Below, piece by piece: positions 46,821 to 59,400 of a DNA stretch of 64,000 nt. The notes under the pieces were generated by a model, which was not told the origin of the DNA, did not search any database, and saw nothing but the letters and a program-made list of their open reading frames with translations. Location: assembly GCA_013180625.2 (NCBI GenBank), contig SNVD02013915.1, positions 1 through 64,000 of the forward strand. The letters run 5' to 3'. Within the stretch, counting starts at the first letter, position 1. Each line of letters opens with the position of its first letter. Origin of the DNA: Boswellia sacra (Eukaryota > Streptophyta > Magnoliopsida > Sapindales > Burseraceae). Position numbers and translations under genes: made by a program.

Positions 46821-48474
46821 GGATATTTGCATTTTCCCCCTAAAGTTCATTAAAAAAAAACTTACCCCATGAGAGACTAGAAATTGCAAACTACCCCTTG
46901 AAATTCGAATTTTCATGTTAAATTAAATGGTAAAATAGGAGAGAGATTTTTTTATGCTATTTCACCAAAATAGAATTATGTCCACCCTTTTTGACTAATT
47001 TGCCCTAAATATTATATAAGTAGACTAAACTACCTTTAGTTATCCCTTATCTACTGCCTGCATCTTCATCTCCGTTATCCCTTGTTGCATCTCCATCATC
47101 CCTTGCTTCATCTCCATTTTCAAAACATAAAGCATTGCAACCATATCCCGACAACAAAAAAGTCTCACAACTATAACCGATACCGACCACCATAATCAAC
47201 CATAATAGAGAGACCACTACAACAAAATGGCATCTATCGCACACCAAGCAACAGTAAAGTAGCTGCATACTACAAGCAAAAACTGCCAATCAATTAATCA
47301 GCTTATCAATTTAATCAATCAATCCCCAAATACTAGCATAAATCAAATTAAAAAAAAAGCAACAATAATAAATGAAATAAATAAAAAATAGCTTAGCAGT
47401 AACCAGTAACTCTATTATCAATAAAAAAAAATCAATCAAAATAATAAATCAAATTTTAAAAATAGCAAACTAGCAACCTAGCAACAAGCCAATTTGCCAA
47501 CTCTACCAACACCATCTAGTGGCTCCACCACTGCCATCTAGTAAAAAAATTGAAAAGTTGAATTTTTTTTTTTTTGGTGCAAAGCCAGCAACTTAGCATT
47601 TATATCTAGCAATTTAGCATCATCACCACAACTTGTAGAATTTTAAATTAGCAAAACTTCTTAAACTCTCTGCAGCAATCAAAATCTATTGAAAAATAAA
47701 ATTAGAAACAGTAAATGGGTATTGTGGGGCTGGCGACCGTGAATGGGCACAACACCGAATGAATCTAGTTTGCAAATCACAATCTGGCCATGGATGTAAA
47801 TTTGTTGATTTGTTGGTTTATGTGTGAGAGAGATGAAATGAAATAGAAGTCAATGAAAAAAGAAGAAAAGGAAACCATGATTGAGGAAATGCAAGGAAAT
47901 CAAGCTTAGGCGGTGAGGGAGGAGGAAGGGAGGGCAGAGACAGTGACCTTTTTGTGGTGGGGTCTAATGTAGCAAAGACTGCTTTTTGGGTGGTGGCGAC
48001 TGGGATTTTTAGGGGTGGTGGTGGCAATTCTGATTTGCTTTAGGCTTTGGGAATTATTATTTGTGTGAGTTGTCTGCTTGTTCTTTGGATAGAGGTAAAT
48101 AAGAGTGACAAAATGTGGTAAGAAATTAGCTCAAGATGGGATGTTGTGGGTGGGGTTTGGTGGTTGATAGCCATCGGGGTTTGGGATTAGGGCATTGGTT
48201 GAAGACAAAGGAGAAAATAGAACATTGTGGTTTTAATAATTTATAGCAAAAAATTATTATTTAATGAACTTACTATCTTTTATTATTTAATTGATATTAT
48301 TCAAAATGGTTAAGGGTATTATAAGATTTTTCATCCCACGAGTTTTGTTTATGATTATACCCTTACGTTGTTTAATTTGACAACATAAATAAAAAATTAC
48401 AGGCAATTTGCATTTTCTAGTCTCTTAGGGGAGTTTTTTTCAATGAACTTGAGAGGGAAAAATGTAAATATCCC
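46821..48474. mobile_element. Mutator-like nonautonomous element, copy 1
   Basis: Long terminal inverted repeats: left GGGATATTTGCATTTTCCCC with AAGTTCATT and GAGACTAGAAATTGCAAA; right, reversed, GGGATATTTACATTTTTCCC with AAGTTCATTG and GAGACTAGAAAATGCAAA. The ends resemble those of 57851-59400. No clear target duplication is seen. An open minus-strand stretch at 47818-48027 (MPPPPLKIPVATTQ) is proline/serine-rich and not recognised. No transposase is visible. Confidence 0.75.
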
Positions 48475-49320
48475 TTTGTAAGCGAGGCTTCCATCCCACT
48501 GGAAGTGATTGCGACCTTGGTATTATTTCCCAAGCCCTTTCGGAAGTTGGGGTACCACGAGATGAGTCACAAAGATAAGCCCTGAAGACTTCAAAGTCAC
48601 CATCCGAGTAATTAACCATGAAAAAAATAGGATAACGGCAACTGATCCATTGCTTTTAGACTTGACTATCCATCATCCTTTCAAAGTCAGGTTTGGGAAG
48701 TTAGATACAAATCTTTGATTCACTCAAAAAAAGTCCGGCCTCCACTAAGTCTATCAAGTTTGAGGTGAGTCTATCAATTGTCATCTATCTTAGTCCTAAG
48801 TTCCTTTTACAAACAGAACCATATTTATCTTGCTTATGACATATAGGGTGAGAGATTTATATCCATTCATAGAAAAGGAGAGAGAAACAGATTACAAAAC
48901 CATAGAAACATCGGGAATCGGGATAGGGATTACAACCATTCAATCTGGTAAATAAAGCTTCAAGAAATAAAATTAATACTTTTATTCTTCCAACAACAAC
49001 AATAGGCCTCCTATTAGAGAATAGATCTGTCATCATGACTCCATCCATTTTTCAATCACCCTTATAGTCATGATTCGATCACCATAACTCTAAGAAGACC
49101 CGATTTCTCACCATCAATTGTGACCCTACCTTGCAATAACACTTCAAAACATCAATCTCCTAGAATGGGTTCCTCACCATCAATGTAGGTATTCCCAGTC
49201 CAACCAATATGGTATTATTCAAATAACATAACATGAAAGTTAAGAGTAAAGTGATCATAAAGGTTAGAATTGAAACAAAATGAGAACCAAAAAAAACAAA
49301 ACAAAACAAAAGCAAGAACT
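48475..49320. other. Intergenic, nothing recognised
   Basis: No paired ends, exons or motifs that I can support. Confidence 0.4.
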
Positions 49321-49399
49321 ATGAAGTAGATGATCGTCACTCATGGATCAAGTGACGTCACTTCTTTATGTCCAAAGTGGGAACTAGGATGTTCAATAC

Positions 49400-49620
49400 T
49401 TATGGGATATAGGATAACCACCTACTGTCTAGGTGGTATGCAATGCATGCAAAACAAGATAATAACCCATAGTTTGGGTGATATCCAAAATATAAATGAG
49501 ATAAACAACTATCCATGAATCGGATGAAGTTTTTGGCAAAATAGAACAGCCACCTATGGTTTGAGTGGGATCCTTAAAATAGAGGAAAATTGGATAACCG
49601 TTCATGGCATGTACGACAAC
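49400..49620. repeat. Degenerate tandem repeat of about 42 bp with a small hairpin per unit
   Basis: Successive units begin near 49415, 49460, 49502 and 49544 and each holds a short self-complementary core, for example ccacctactgtctaggtgg, cccatagtttggg and ccacctatggtttgagtgg. The stems vary in sequence but keep pairing. Confidence 0.5.
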
Positions 49621-49659
49621 CTTAATTTGAAAGAAGATAATCAAGACAAAAATTAACAA

Positions 49660-49920
49660 ACATAAAGTAAAGTGCGGTAAAGTAAAATGCGATAATTAAA
49701 ATGAGCATAAAAGTAAAGTGTAATAAAAATAAAGAGCGATAATTTAAATGGGCAAAAAAGTAAAGTACGGTGAAGATATAGAGCAATAATTAAAAGAAAG
49801 AATAAAGTAAATAACTAAAGTAAGCATAAAGTAAAGGCAATAAAAATAAATTCATAAAAAGTAAAGAGAGAACAATTAAAATGGCCAAAAAATAAATTAC
49901 AATAAAATAAAAAGCATGAT
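49660..49920. repeat. A-rich degenerate tandem repeat
   Basis: Repeated words agtaaagtgcg, gataattaaaatg and gcataaaagtaaag at irregular 50-65 bp steps. Confidence 0.55.
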
Positions 49921-50788
49921 ACTAGTGGAGAATCATGTTAAAGTGGTGTTTACCTATCAAATAGTATTGATTCACCACGACTCCTTCGTATTCACTTAAT
50001 CTCCATATTAAGCATAAAACAAGAATGAATGCAAAATAATGCTATTAGAAATAATAAAAGAAGTAGAAGCCACGAATATGAGGGGAAATGTGGTGAATTG
50101 CCTTCAAGCTTTACCAAATACTATGATATGGTAGTTTAGTTGTTCGAAAAAGTGCACTCAAAGTCTCACAAAAACTCTCCAAAGAATGGATTTCTTGAAA
50201 TTTTTTATTGAAAATAGGTTACAAATGGTTTGGATAATGGGTTTGTATATGAAAATGTGAAGAAAAATGTTTTGGAAAGGGAAAGATGGCCACTGTTTAT
50301 GTAAAGCATGAAAATCGAGAAGAATGAAAAAGTGCCCTTAAAAATGAAAATTGGCTTAAATTTATAGAAGGGAGGGAGGACGTATGTGTGCAGTCAACAT
50401 GCGTACATGTGTGCTACACACGTGCACTCCTTCCCTTTTATGTGCGCCAAATGTTTACTTCAGGTGTGGAGGCCCTCTTTCAAGCATGATTGATTTTTCT
50501 GCATGCACAAAGAATTCTTTCAGGCATAAATCCACCTTCCTATATGTGTAGAGTGATTTTCAGACATGAATTTGATATTCAAACGTCCAATTTATTTCCT
50601 ACACGCATGGGCCAATTTGATGTTAGGCTACTGAATTATAACAAATCAGGATAAGATCTTCAAGTTGATAAACAACTCACCCAATGGCCGAAACAAACAA
50701 AATGAAACCCAACAAACACTCTTTCAAAATGATAGCAAGCTCACCATCAAAGTAAACACCAAAAGGAGACAGAGAACTCATCACCCAA
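49921..50788. other. Intergenic, nothing recognised
   Basis: AT-rich. Contains alternating gcgtacatgtgtgctacacacgtgc-like dinucleotide wording near 50400 but no supported feature. Confidence 0.4.
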
Positions 50789-51390
50789 TGATGTAAACAA
50801 AGGATATAGGGCTCAAACTGACTCACCACTCTATGAAATATAGAGTTAAAGAGAAATCAGTATAAACACTGAAAGTTCATTAAAATTTGAATTAAACAAG
50901 CTTGTCCTTGAATACACAGAATTATGACTTAAATAACTTGGAACAACCCTCCAACTATAGGTAAAAGACAATAATTAAATGTGTTCTTATGGTCCCAATA
51001 ATAATTACAGCTTAATTAATACATTGATCACTAAATTGATGACTAAGACTCTTACATAGACTCAATAAATAACAAAAGTGCAAACAACTAAGATAGAAAA
51101 CACCAATTCCTGAGTAGACTTAATGCTGCATTAATTACGAACCAGCTGTGAAGAAATAGTCATAACCTTCTATATAGATGTCCAAATGACACACTGTAAA
51201 ATATGTTTGAAAGCTGACTTCAAGATCTTTTATAGACATAAATCTTGAAAATTAATGCTCTCCATGTCAGTACCAGTTATTTATCGAAATTTCCCCTCAT
51301 TCGGGTTTCTATGCACTCTTGATCATTGTAATAATTAGCACCCCTTTATGATTTACCATGAAACCTATGGATTACAACACTCTCATGTCA
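50789..51390 (-). mobile_element. 3' LTR of the 50.8-56.2 kb element
   Basis: 602 bp, pairs with 55553-56165 (shared: attaaacaagcttgtcctt, gctgacttcaagatctttta, aatcttgaaaattaatgctc). Confidence 0.85.
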
Positions 51391-52850
51391 ATCTCCCTTG
51401 GTTGAGAAAGACTCGACCTCGAGTTTTGGTTATTGTTTTCACCAATATAAGGACTAAGGTTAGAAACATTGAATGTATTGGAAACACCATAATATGTCAA
51501 ACTTTGAATGGACCATCAGCTCTCGGCTTCAACTTGGCATATTTGCCTGGAGGAAACCTTTCCTTTCTAAGATGTATCCACACTAGATCTCCCTCTTTGA
51601 ACTCAGCATACTTCCGATGTTTGTTTGTTGTAGCTTTATAGTTTTCATTTTGCTTCAAAATCTTCTCCCAAACTTGTTCATGTAGCTTCTTGATTTTCTT
51701 AGCTCTTTCCTCGACATCACTATAAATTGAGTTTTGGAAGGAACAGAAGCTAAATCCATAGGATTTATTAGATTTTTGCCATAAACAACCTTAAAAGGAC
51801 TATGACCAGTGGTTTGACTTGACGATCTGTTGTAAGCAAACTCAATTTGTGGTAAAACAAGATCTCATCGTCGTAAATTCTTACAAATATAATTTGTCAG
51901 AAGATTTTCCAAGCTTCTATTGATAACCTCAGTTTGTCCATCTGTTTGAGGATGATAAGATGAAATGAAATTTAGTGTAGTCTCAAGCTTTTTCCAAACT
52001 GTACGCCAAAAATGAGATAAGAACTTTGGATCACGATCTGAGACTAGGGTCTTAGGAATGCCATGCAATTTCACAATCTCCTTAAAGTACAAATCAGCCA
52101 CATGAGTTGCATCAATTATCTTGTTACATGGTACAAATGAGCCATTTTAGAAAATCAGTCAACCACCACCATGATTAAATCTTTGTTTCGTTGTGTTCTA
52201 AGGAATCCTACATAAAATCCAAGCTAACATCTTTTCATGGATCATTAGGAATAGGTAATGGAGTGTACAAACTAGTGTACTGCCCATGACTTTTTGCCAC
52301 ATGACAAATTATACGCCTCTTCACATGCTTCATCACATCCATTTCCATCTTTGGCTAATAAAAGTTTTCCTTCACAAGAACAACAATTTTATCTCTCCCA
52401 AAATGACTGCTAATGCCACTTCCATGTGCTTCATTAATGATTAATTCATTCAAGGAACATTGAGAAATACACAATGGGTTTGCTTTGAGTAGATAACCAT
52501 CCTGCAAAACAAATTTGTTAGATGAAAACCCAATACAATTATTCCATGTTTTGCCAAAATTTAGATCATCCTTGTAAAGCTCTTTTAAAACCTCAAAACC
52601 AACAACATTCACTTGCATAGCGATCAGCAAAGAATATCTTCGACTCAATGCATCAGCCACTATATTTTGAACTCCAGATTTGTGCTTGATGGTAAAGTTG
52701 AAAGCTTGAAGAAACTCTAACCCATTTAGCATGTCGACGTTAAGCTTCTGTTGGATGTTGATAAACTTCACAGCTTCATGATCAGAATATAGAACAAATT
52801 GTTTTGGCAAGAGATACAAATTCCAATGCTTCAAAGCTCAACAAATAGCA
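51391..52850 (-). pseudogene. Gypsy RNase H end and integrase, stops
   Basis: 52834-52355 gives QFVLYSDHEAVKFINIQQKL, NFTIKHKSGVQNIVADALSR (RNase H tail) and the integrase zinc-binding start ELIINEAHGSGISSHFGRDK. 52101-51865 gives GIPKTLVSDRDPKFLSHFW, SSYHPQTDGQTEVINRSLE with the catalytic D and E. Near 51600-51430 the C-terminal GDLVWIHLRKERFPPGKYAK and ADGPFKV follow. The first catalytic D region lies in a stretch with several stops. Confidence 0.85.
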
Positions 52851-52927
52851 TACAACCCTTTGTCAAAAGTTGAGTTCTTTTTGCAAGATTTATTCAATTT
52901 GTCACTAAAGAAAGCAATCGGCCTACC

Positions 52928-53840
52928 TTATTGGCTAATAATAGCACCAATACCAATGTTGGAAGCATCACATTCAACTTCAAAAACCTTACTAAAATCT
53001 TGAAGTGATAAAATATGAGTTTCTGTCATCTTTTTTTTAATCAGCTCAAAGCTTCTTTGCTCATCTTTTGTCCACATAAAGGAGTCACTTTTCAAGCATT
53101 CAGTGATTAGAGCCATTATAGTAGTGAATCTTCTGATAAATCGATGGTAAAATGAAGCTAACCCATGAAAACTTCGAATGTTGTGGACTGAAGTAGGAAT
53201 TGGCCAATTCTAAATTGCTTCAATCTTTCTAGGTTCCATCTTAATTCCATCTTTGGAAACCACATGCCCTATGAAAATAAGGCTTTTGGTTAAGAACTCA
53301 CACTTCTTCAAGTTAGCATAAAGCTTTTCACTTCTCAAAGTGTGGAAAACTTGTTGAAGATGATCCAAGTGTTGCTCCTTATCTTTGTTGTACATAAGAA
53401 TATCATCAAAATATACAACAACAAACTTGCCAATGAATGTTTTAAAGATGTGGTTCATCAACCGCATAAATGTATATGGTGCATTGGATAGGCCAAATGG
53501 CATTACCATCCATTCATAAAGGCCATTCTTTGTTTTAAATGCAGTATTCCATTCATCACCAAATCTCATTCGAATTTCATGGTAGCCACTTTGAAGATCA
53601 GTTTTTGAGAAGATAGTAGCGTCATGATGTTGATCAAGGAGGTCACCAAGCCTCAGAATAAGAAATCTATAATTAATTGTTATCTTGTTAAAAGCTTTAC
53701 TATCAATGCACATTCTCCAAGAGCCATCCTTTTTAGGCACCAAGAGAGTTGGGACTGCACAAAGACTCATGCTTTCTATCACCAACCCTTTAGTGATAAG
53801 CTCATCAACCTAACTTTGCAATTCTTCATGTTCTTTATGA
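52928..53840 (-). pseudogene. Gypsy reverse transcriptase and RNase H start
   Basis: 53785-53210 is one open frame of 191 codons: [60 protein letters not shown] and the catalytic VVYFDDIL, ending at a stop near 53210. 53116-52928 continues with VFEVECDASNIGIGAI, the RNase H active-site aspartate. The best preserved RT in the window. Confidence 0.88.
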
Positions 53841-53888
53841 CTCATTTAATAGGCTGATTTATTTGGCATCATACCATCTGAAACAAGG

Positions 53889-54480
53889 TCAATACAATGT
53901 TGTATTGTCTCTCATTGGAGGAAGGCCTGGTGGTATCTCATTTGGCACAACATCATTATATTCTTCAAGAAGATACTTCATCTCTGAAGGCGGTTTATTA
54001 CTAACTTCATTTTCTTCTAACAACAAGAACACATAAATTTCACTTCTCTTCTCCAACTCTCTTCTACATTCTATTTTGGTAAGCAAAGCATTTCCCTCCC
54101 CTTTAGTAGGTTTAAGAACACATTCTAACTTCGAAGGACCTAAAATAACTTTGACCCCATCTTTAAAGAATGTATAAGTATTCCTATAGCCATCATGCAT
54201 TACTCTCTTATCATTTTGCCATGGTCTACCAAGAAGTAAATGATGAGCATCCATAGGAATAACATCACACTATATTTCATCTTTATACTTTTTCCCAATA
54301 GACCATGAAACAAGGCAGAGTTTGTTTACCTTGATCCCATTATCCTTCCGAAGCCATGAAATCTTGTAAGGTTGGTGATGCTTCTCTATTTTAAGGCCAA
54401 GTTTATCAACCATCTTCATAGACACTATATTTTCAAAGCTACCACCATCAATAATAAAGTTGCATACATTGCCATGAGAA
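53889..54480 (-). pseudogene. Gypsy protease region
   Basis: CNFIIDGGSFENIVSMKMVD near 54470-54410 has D-G-G in place of D-S/T-G. The open frame 54254-53889 continues MDAHHLLLGRPWQNDKR and MKYLLEEYNDVVPNEIPPGL, the linker to RT. A stop near 54270 separates them. Confidence 0.8.
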
Positions 54481-54689
54481 GTACATCTGGTATGGAAGAT
54501 ATTTTTGCAAAGCCAATCATCTTCTCACTCTTGGGCAATACTCAAACTCCTTTGAATAATAAAGAGAAAATCACATTGATCTACATAAGCAACTTCCTCT
54601 TCATCAACAAATTCTGGATTGTCGAAATTGATTAAGGCATCTGACCGTATCTCTTCATCACTTTCTTCCTCTACAAGGGTTACAATTTT

Positions 54690-55404
54690 ATGATTAGGAC
54701 ACTCGGAAGCAATATGTCCATAGCCTTTGCATTTGAAATAGCAATGTGAACTAGCATTTGAAGAGCTTTAGGGTTGTTTGGAACTAGAACCATACTCATT
54801 TTTTTGAAAAAGCTTTTGGGTTGGTTTTCACACCTAGTTTAGGCTTACGATAAGAGCTATTGAAGTGCCATCATGATTAGTAAAGCGAGAGTTACGAACG
54901 TGTACCTCTTTAAGCTGCTTCTCCATTGTAAGAGCAAGTTTACACACATCATTGTAGGACCAATAGAGTCAAATTTTACCACGTTATAGATTTCAAATCT
55001 CAATCCCCCAAGAAAACGTGCTATGGTTTGTTCTTCTGGTTCAGCAAGATCACATTTCATCATCAAGTTATCAAATTCAGTTACATACTCTTCTACTCTT
55101 TTTGCTTGAAATTGTGGAACTTAAGGAAAATATCTTGCTTATAATTTCTAGGAAGGAATTTCCTCTTCAGCTCTCTTTTCATTTTCTCCCATGTCAAAAT
55201 TATACTTCTGCCTTCTTTTTCTCTTTGTTTCTTCAAATTCTTCCACCATAAAGAAGCATACTTTTTCAGCGTGATTGTAGCAAGCTTAACGTTACGAACT
55301 TCATGCAGATTTTTGTAGTAAAAAATACGCTCAATCATATTAAGCCAATCAATAAACTCATCAGAATGCATTCTTCCTTCAAAATCTAGAAACTCAACCT
55401 TCAC
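54690..55404 (-). pseudogene. Gypsy gag
   Basis: 55404-55093 reads VEFLDFEGRMHSDEFIDWLN, ATITLKKYASLWWKNLKKQR and WEKMKRELKRKFLPRNYKQD, the retrotransposon gag core. 55066-54857 reads EEQTIARFLGGLRFEIYNVV. A zinc-knuckle-like FKCKGYGHIASECPN follows near 54740-54700. Stops and frameshifts separate the three. Confidence 0.85.
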
Positions 55405-55552
55405 ATCAAAATCTTGAAAGAAATGATTTCTTAATTCATGAGGATGAGGTGGAGTGCTATCGCTATATGCTTCACTACGCTCATTATGAAATGGATTCTT
55501 AACATCATGGACTGCATTTTCCTAATCATCATGATTTTCTCCCCTACATTCT

Positions 55553-56165
55553 TGATGTAAACAAATGATACAGGGCTCAAACTAACTCATCACTCTAAGG
55601 AATCAACAAAGAGATATAGAGTTAAATAGAAATCAGTATAAACACTGAAATTTCATTAAAATTCGAATTAAACAAGCTTGTCCTTGAATACATAGCTTTA
55701 GGACTTAAATAATTTGGAACAACCATCCAAGTATAGGTAAAAGACAATAATTAAATGCGTTCTTATGGTCACAATAATAGTTATAGCTTAATTAATAATT
55801 GACCACTGAATTAATGACTAAGACTCATACATAAATGTAATAGAAAACAAAAGTGCAAATAATTAAGCTAAAAACCTCAAATTCCCAACTAGACTTAATG
55901 TTGTATTAATTATGAACCAGTTGTGAAGAAATAGTAATAATCTTCTATAGAAAACTCTAAATGACAAATTGTAAAATGTGTTAGAAAGCTGACTTCAAGA
56001 TCTTTTATGGACATAAATCTTGAAAATTAATGCTCTCCACATCAATATCAGTTATTTATTGAATTTACCCCTCATTCTGGTTCCTGTGCACTCTCGATCA
56101 TTGTAACAATTTGCACTCTTTTATGATTTATCATGAAATCCATGGATTGCAACACTCCCGAGTCA
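55553..56165 (-). mobile_element. 5' LTR of the 50.8-56.2 kb element
   Basis: 613 bp, partner of 50789-51390. Confidence 0.85.
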
Positions 56166-57559
56166 TAATTTTTCCATGCATGGGTCACGTATGCGTCAAG
56201 GAAAGGTGTTGGCGTGTAAAGACATAAACAGGATCCTACTTTGATTGGTGTCTTTTTCAAACCAATATTTCATTTCACTTGGTACTTTGGTTACCGTCAT
56301 CATGCTTAAAACCATAAGCAAGATTTCCATGTTTACACCCTTGTTTTTAATTTAAATAAGTGTTAAGTGTACTAATTAATTTTGATGTGACATGTTTACC
56401 CTTAGTATTAATGTTTAATCCAGTATATACGTTAAAAATTAGATACTTAACACTTAAATTAAGATAACGATAACAATAATAATCAATAATTAAAATAAAA
56501 TTACCTATTATAAAAACACATATTTTCTTTAATATGGTAAACATATTACGATGAATTAAACAAATACTTAACAAAATTAAATTAAGATATCAACAAAAAT
56601 AGTAATTAACAATAAAATTGTCTGTTATAAAAATAAATATTTTCTTTAATATGGTAAATATATTACCATGAATTAAATATATTTTTAAATTAAAATTTAT
56701 TTTTTTATGAAATTTGAAAATTAAAAAATTTCATAAATTTTATACAAACCATCGAAATAGTTAACTTTTGTATTGCCAACCACTGCCTAATGCCACTTAT
56801 GTCAAGCATCCAGCGACACCTCCGATACCAACGTGACCAACTCTAGTCGATGGACAAGGATATTGAAGTGTTTTTTGGAGATATGATAGCGTTTGGCTGT
56901 TAAAGGCATATCAAAATATAATAGAAATTAACAACTCTCTTTGGTGTCTCTACTGACCTCACCCCACGACTTCTGTTTAGAAGTTTTCCTATGTCTGAAA
57001 GTAGTTGTTGAAGAGATGAGTTGGTCACATGGGTATTGATTAGAGAAATCTCATAGGGGTAATAATGTAGATCACTAAGAAGGATCCCTTGTTTTTAATA
57101 TGACGCAAACCGCACACAGAAAAACCCCACTATGAGTCCTCCCGTCCTGGTCTACAAATCGTGGCGACAAAAACTAGTGTATAGACCTTTTATCATGAAC
57201 CATCCTTCGAATTAAAACTTTCTTTCTTAATTTTTTTTTTCAAAATTACATCTAAAAAATCATTCTTAATTCATATTAGACTTGAGAGGTACATATGAGT
57301 ATTATTATAAACATTATCTGAATTGAAAACTAAAAAAAAAATATTGGCTTTAATGTTTAATAAAATTTTGTTTCAATAATTAATATTTAAGGCTTTTTAT
57401 AAATATTAGGCTCTTTGAAGACATGGTTAATGCTACAATTTAGTGATATCATTTTAATTATATCTAACCCAACATAAAATAAAAATGTACTATATAAATA
57501 TGACGCAATTCAATTATAATAGTAGCATAGTAGTTCAATATATATAACTTTTACTACTG
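56166..57559. other. Intergenic, nothing recognised
   Basis: AT-rich. 56340-56720 repeats the words gataacaataataatcaataattaaaataaaatt / attaacaataaaattgtc and tttctttaatatggtaaa, a diverged tandem duplication of about 120 bp. No gene is supported. Confidence 0.4.
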
Positions 57560-57850
57560 CAAAAACTGTTAAAAGACAACACTTAAAGATAACTTTTTTA
57601 TTAAAAATGTTATTAAATATTTATTTTATCAAACATTATATTTCTCATTTATCTCATAACACAAATTTCATAAGTTTTATTGTTTTTTTATTTGATAATT
57701 TTCTTTTATAAATACTTAGTGATTATGTTCATTTGATAATGTTTTGAGCCGCTTTATTAACTGTAATTGTTAATTTTTATTTAATACTATTAATTTTTTA
57801 AAATTATTATTTATTTTTTTATTGATAATGCTTTTAGCCAAGTTTTTTAA

Positions 57851-59400
57851 GGGATCATTTTCCCCTCTGAGGTTCATTGAAAAGAAAATCCCCGTTGAAA
57901 GATTTGCGAATTGCTCGCTAATTTAAATGGTTAAACAGTGACATAACCAGAGAGAGAATATCATTCACAAGATATGACCAAAATAGCTTTATGTAATTAT
58001 ATTAATTTGACACATCAAAAATTATGTTTAAAATTAAAATTTAATATTATTAGAATTTAACTCATATATTTTAAAAATCTATACGCACATAGAACACCTC
58101 CTCCATCAACGCATTACGCCCCCTTCAACCAGCACCTCCATCAACGCTGGACACCTCCTTTCGGTAGCACGGATCTCGGCCACTATCTAATATCACACTG
58201 ACTATTTTACCCTATGTAGAGACCAAACCCAAAGAGTTTGTTGGAAAAAAATATATATATTGTTTTTGTAATGTTTGAGGTGTTTGCGAATTGCTTTTGT
58301 GTTTGTTATAGAAGGCAAAGTTGTTGAGGAGGAGCCGATCAATGTACTTGTGAGGGTGGAGATAGAAGACTCGTCGATGGCCATTAATGAGCAGTAACGG
58401 TGGCAAAGCTTGGAGGACAAATTCAAGGGTGTTACGATAAGATTATTTAGATAATGGTGATAGAAGAAAAGTTTGATGAGGCTGGCCTGATCTGGGTTTT
58501 GGTGGTGGCAGTGATCAGAGACGTGCTTGTCGACGGCAATGAACAGTAATTTTGGCATGAATTTCATGGGCGTTGGTGAAGGAGGGGTGTGGTGGTCGTG
58601 GTGATCATAGACAGAGAGAGAGAGAGAGATTAGATGCTTTCCTTGGGAAGAGATTTGTGTGACAAGGGAGAGATTAGGCGGCGAAAGCCAGGGAATTAAA
58701 GGGAGAGATCAGGGGACAGGCCAAAGTATTTGGTTGTAAAAACGTGATGGAGCATGTGATCTTGACAGAAATTTTTTTTAAATATTATGGGATAATTCTA
58801 ATTTGCTCTCTGATATTAGGCCTACAAAAATTAAGGTTTTGAAATATAAGAATATCTCATAAGGTTACTGTATCACCGTTAGATTTAACAGAAAATGTAT
58901 TAAATCGTTAGATTTAACAGAAAATGTATTGAATAATAACTTAATGTTAATATTAGATTTAACAAAAAATATATTAAATAATAACTTAACGCTAATAAAC
59001 AGTAAAATAGACTATAATATCTTTTTTTAAGTAGTTTCTAAAGTGTTAACTTACTATTTAATACATTTTCTGTTAAATCTAACGGTACTACGATAACCTC
59101 AGATGGTAATTTTGAGTTTCAGAAAATTGAGGTTCTCAATTTTCTTTTAGCCTAACCTCAGAGACTAAATTAGAATTAACTCAAATATTATTGATTATTT
59201 ATATATTTTAATTATTATTATCGTCGTTAGCTTGTCTTGTGTATTATATTTATTCCATCTAATTTTCTTTTCCATTATACCCCTGCGCTGTTTAAGTTAA
59301 CAATCGAAATTGAAAACTAGGGGTAATTTACAATATCTAGTTTTTCAGGGGAGACTTTTTGTTTTTTTCAATGAACCTAAAGAGAAATTTTAATTATCCA
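57851..59400. mobile_element. Mutator-like nonautonomous element, copy 2
   Basis: Terminal inverted repeats related to those of 46821-48474: left GGGATCATTTTCCCCTCTGA with GGTTCATTGAAAA, right, reversed, GGATAATTAAAATTTCTCTT with GGTTCATTGAAAA. Flanks gttttttaa (57842-57850) and tttttttaa (59401-59409) match at 8 of 9 bases, fitting a 9-bp target duplication. Shared inner wording with copy 1 near the right end: attataccc.t.cg.tgtttaa. Holds a nested element at 58789-59182. A minus-strand open stretch (58567-58202) is not recognised. Confidence 0.75.
58789..59182. mobile_element. Nested Mutator-like MITE with perfect 9-bp target duplication
   Basis: Left end GGGATAATTCTAATTTGCTC and right end, reversed, GAGTTAATTCTAATTTAGTC, with inverted similarity continuing over about 110 bp (CCGTTAGATTTAACAGAAAA on both arms). 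The 9 bases aaatattat flank both sides (58780-58788 and 59183-59191). 394 bp, no coding. The arm motif cgttagatttaacagaaaatg is also directly repeated at about 58880 and 58906. Confidence 0.85.

Larger units (their letters stand above)
50789..56165 (-). mobile_element. Ty3/gypsy (chromovirus-like) retrotransposon with both LTRs
   Basis: LTRs at 50789-51390 and 55553-56165 bound gag, protease, RT, RNase H and integrase on the minus strand. On the minus strand each LTR starts TGAC..GAGTGTTG (51390, 56165) and ends GTTTACATCA. A polypurine tract (AAGGGAGAT, minus strand) sits at 51391-51399. No standard primer-binding site follows the 5' LTR and the flanking five bases differ (cccaa, taatt), so no target duplication is seen. 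LTRs differ at roughly one base in eight by eye. Confidence 0.85.

Noticed and set aside
49400..49620. CRISPR-like array
   Set aside because: Repeats are degenerate and contiguous, with no identical repeats separated by unique spacers, and the DNA is plant nuclear.
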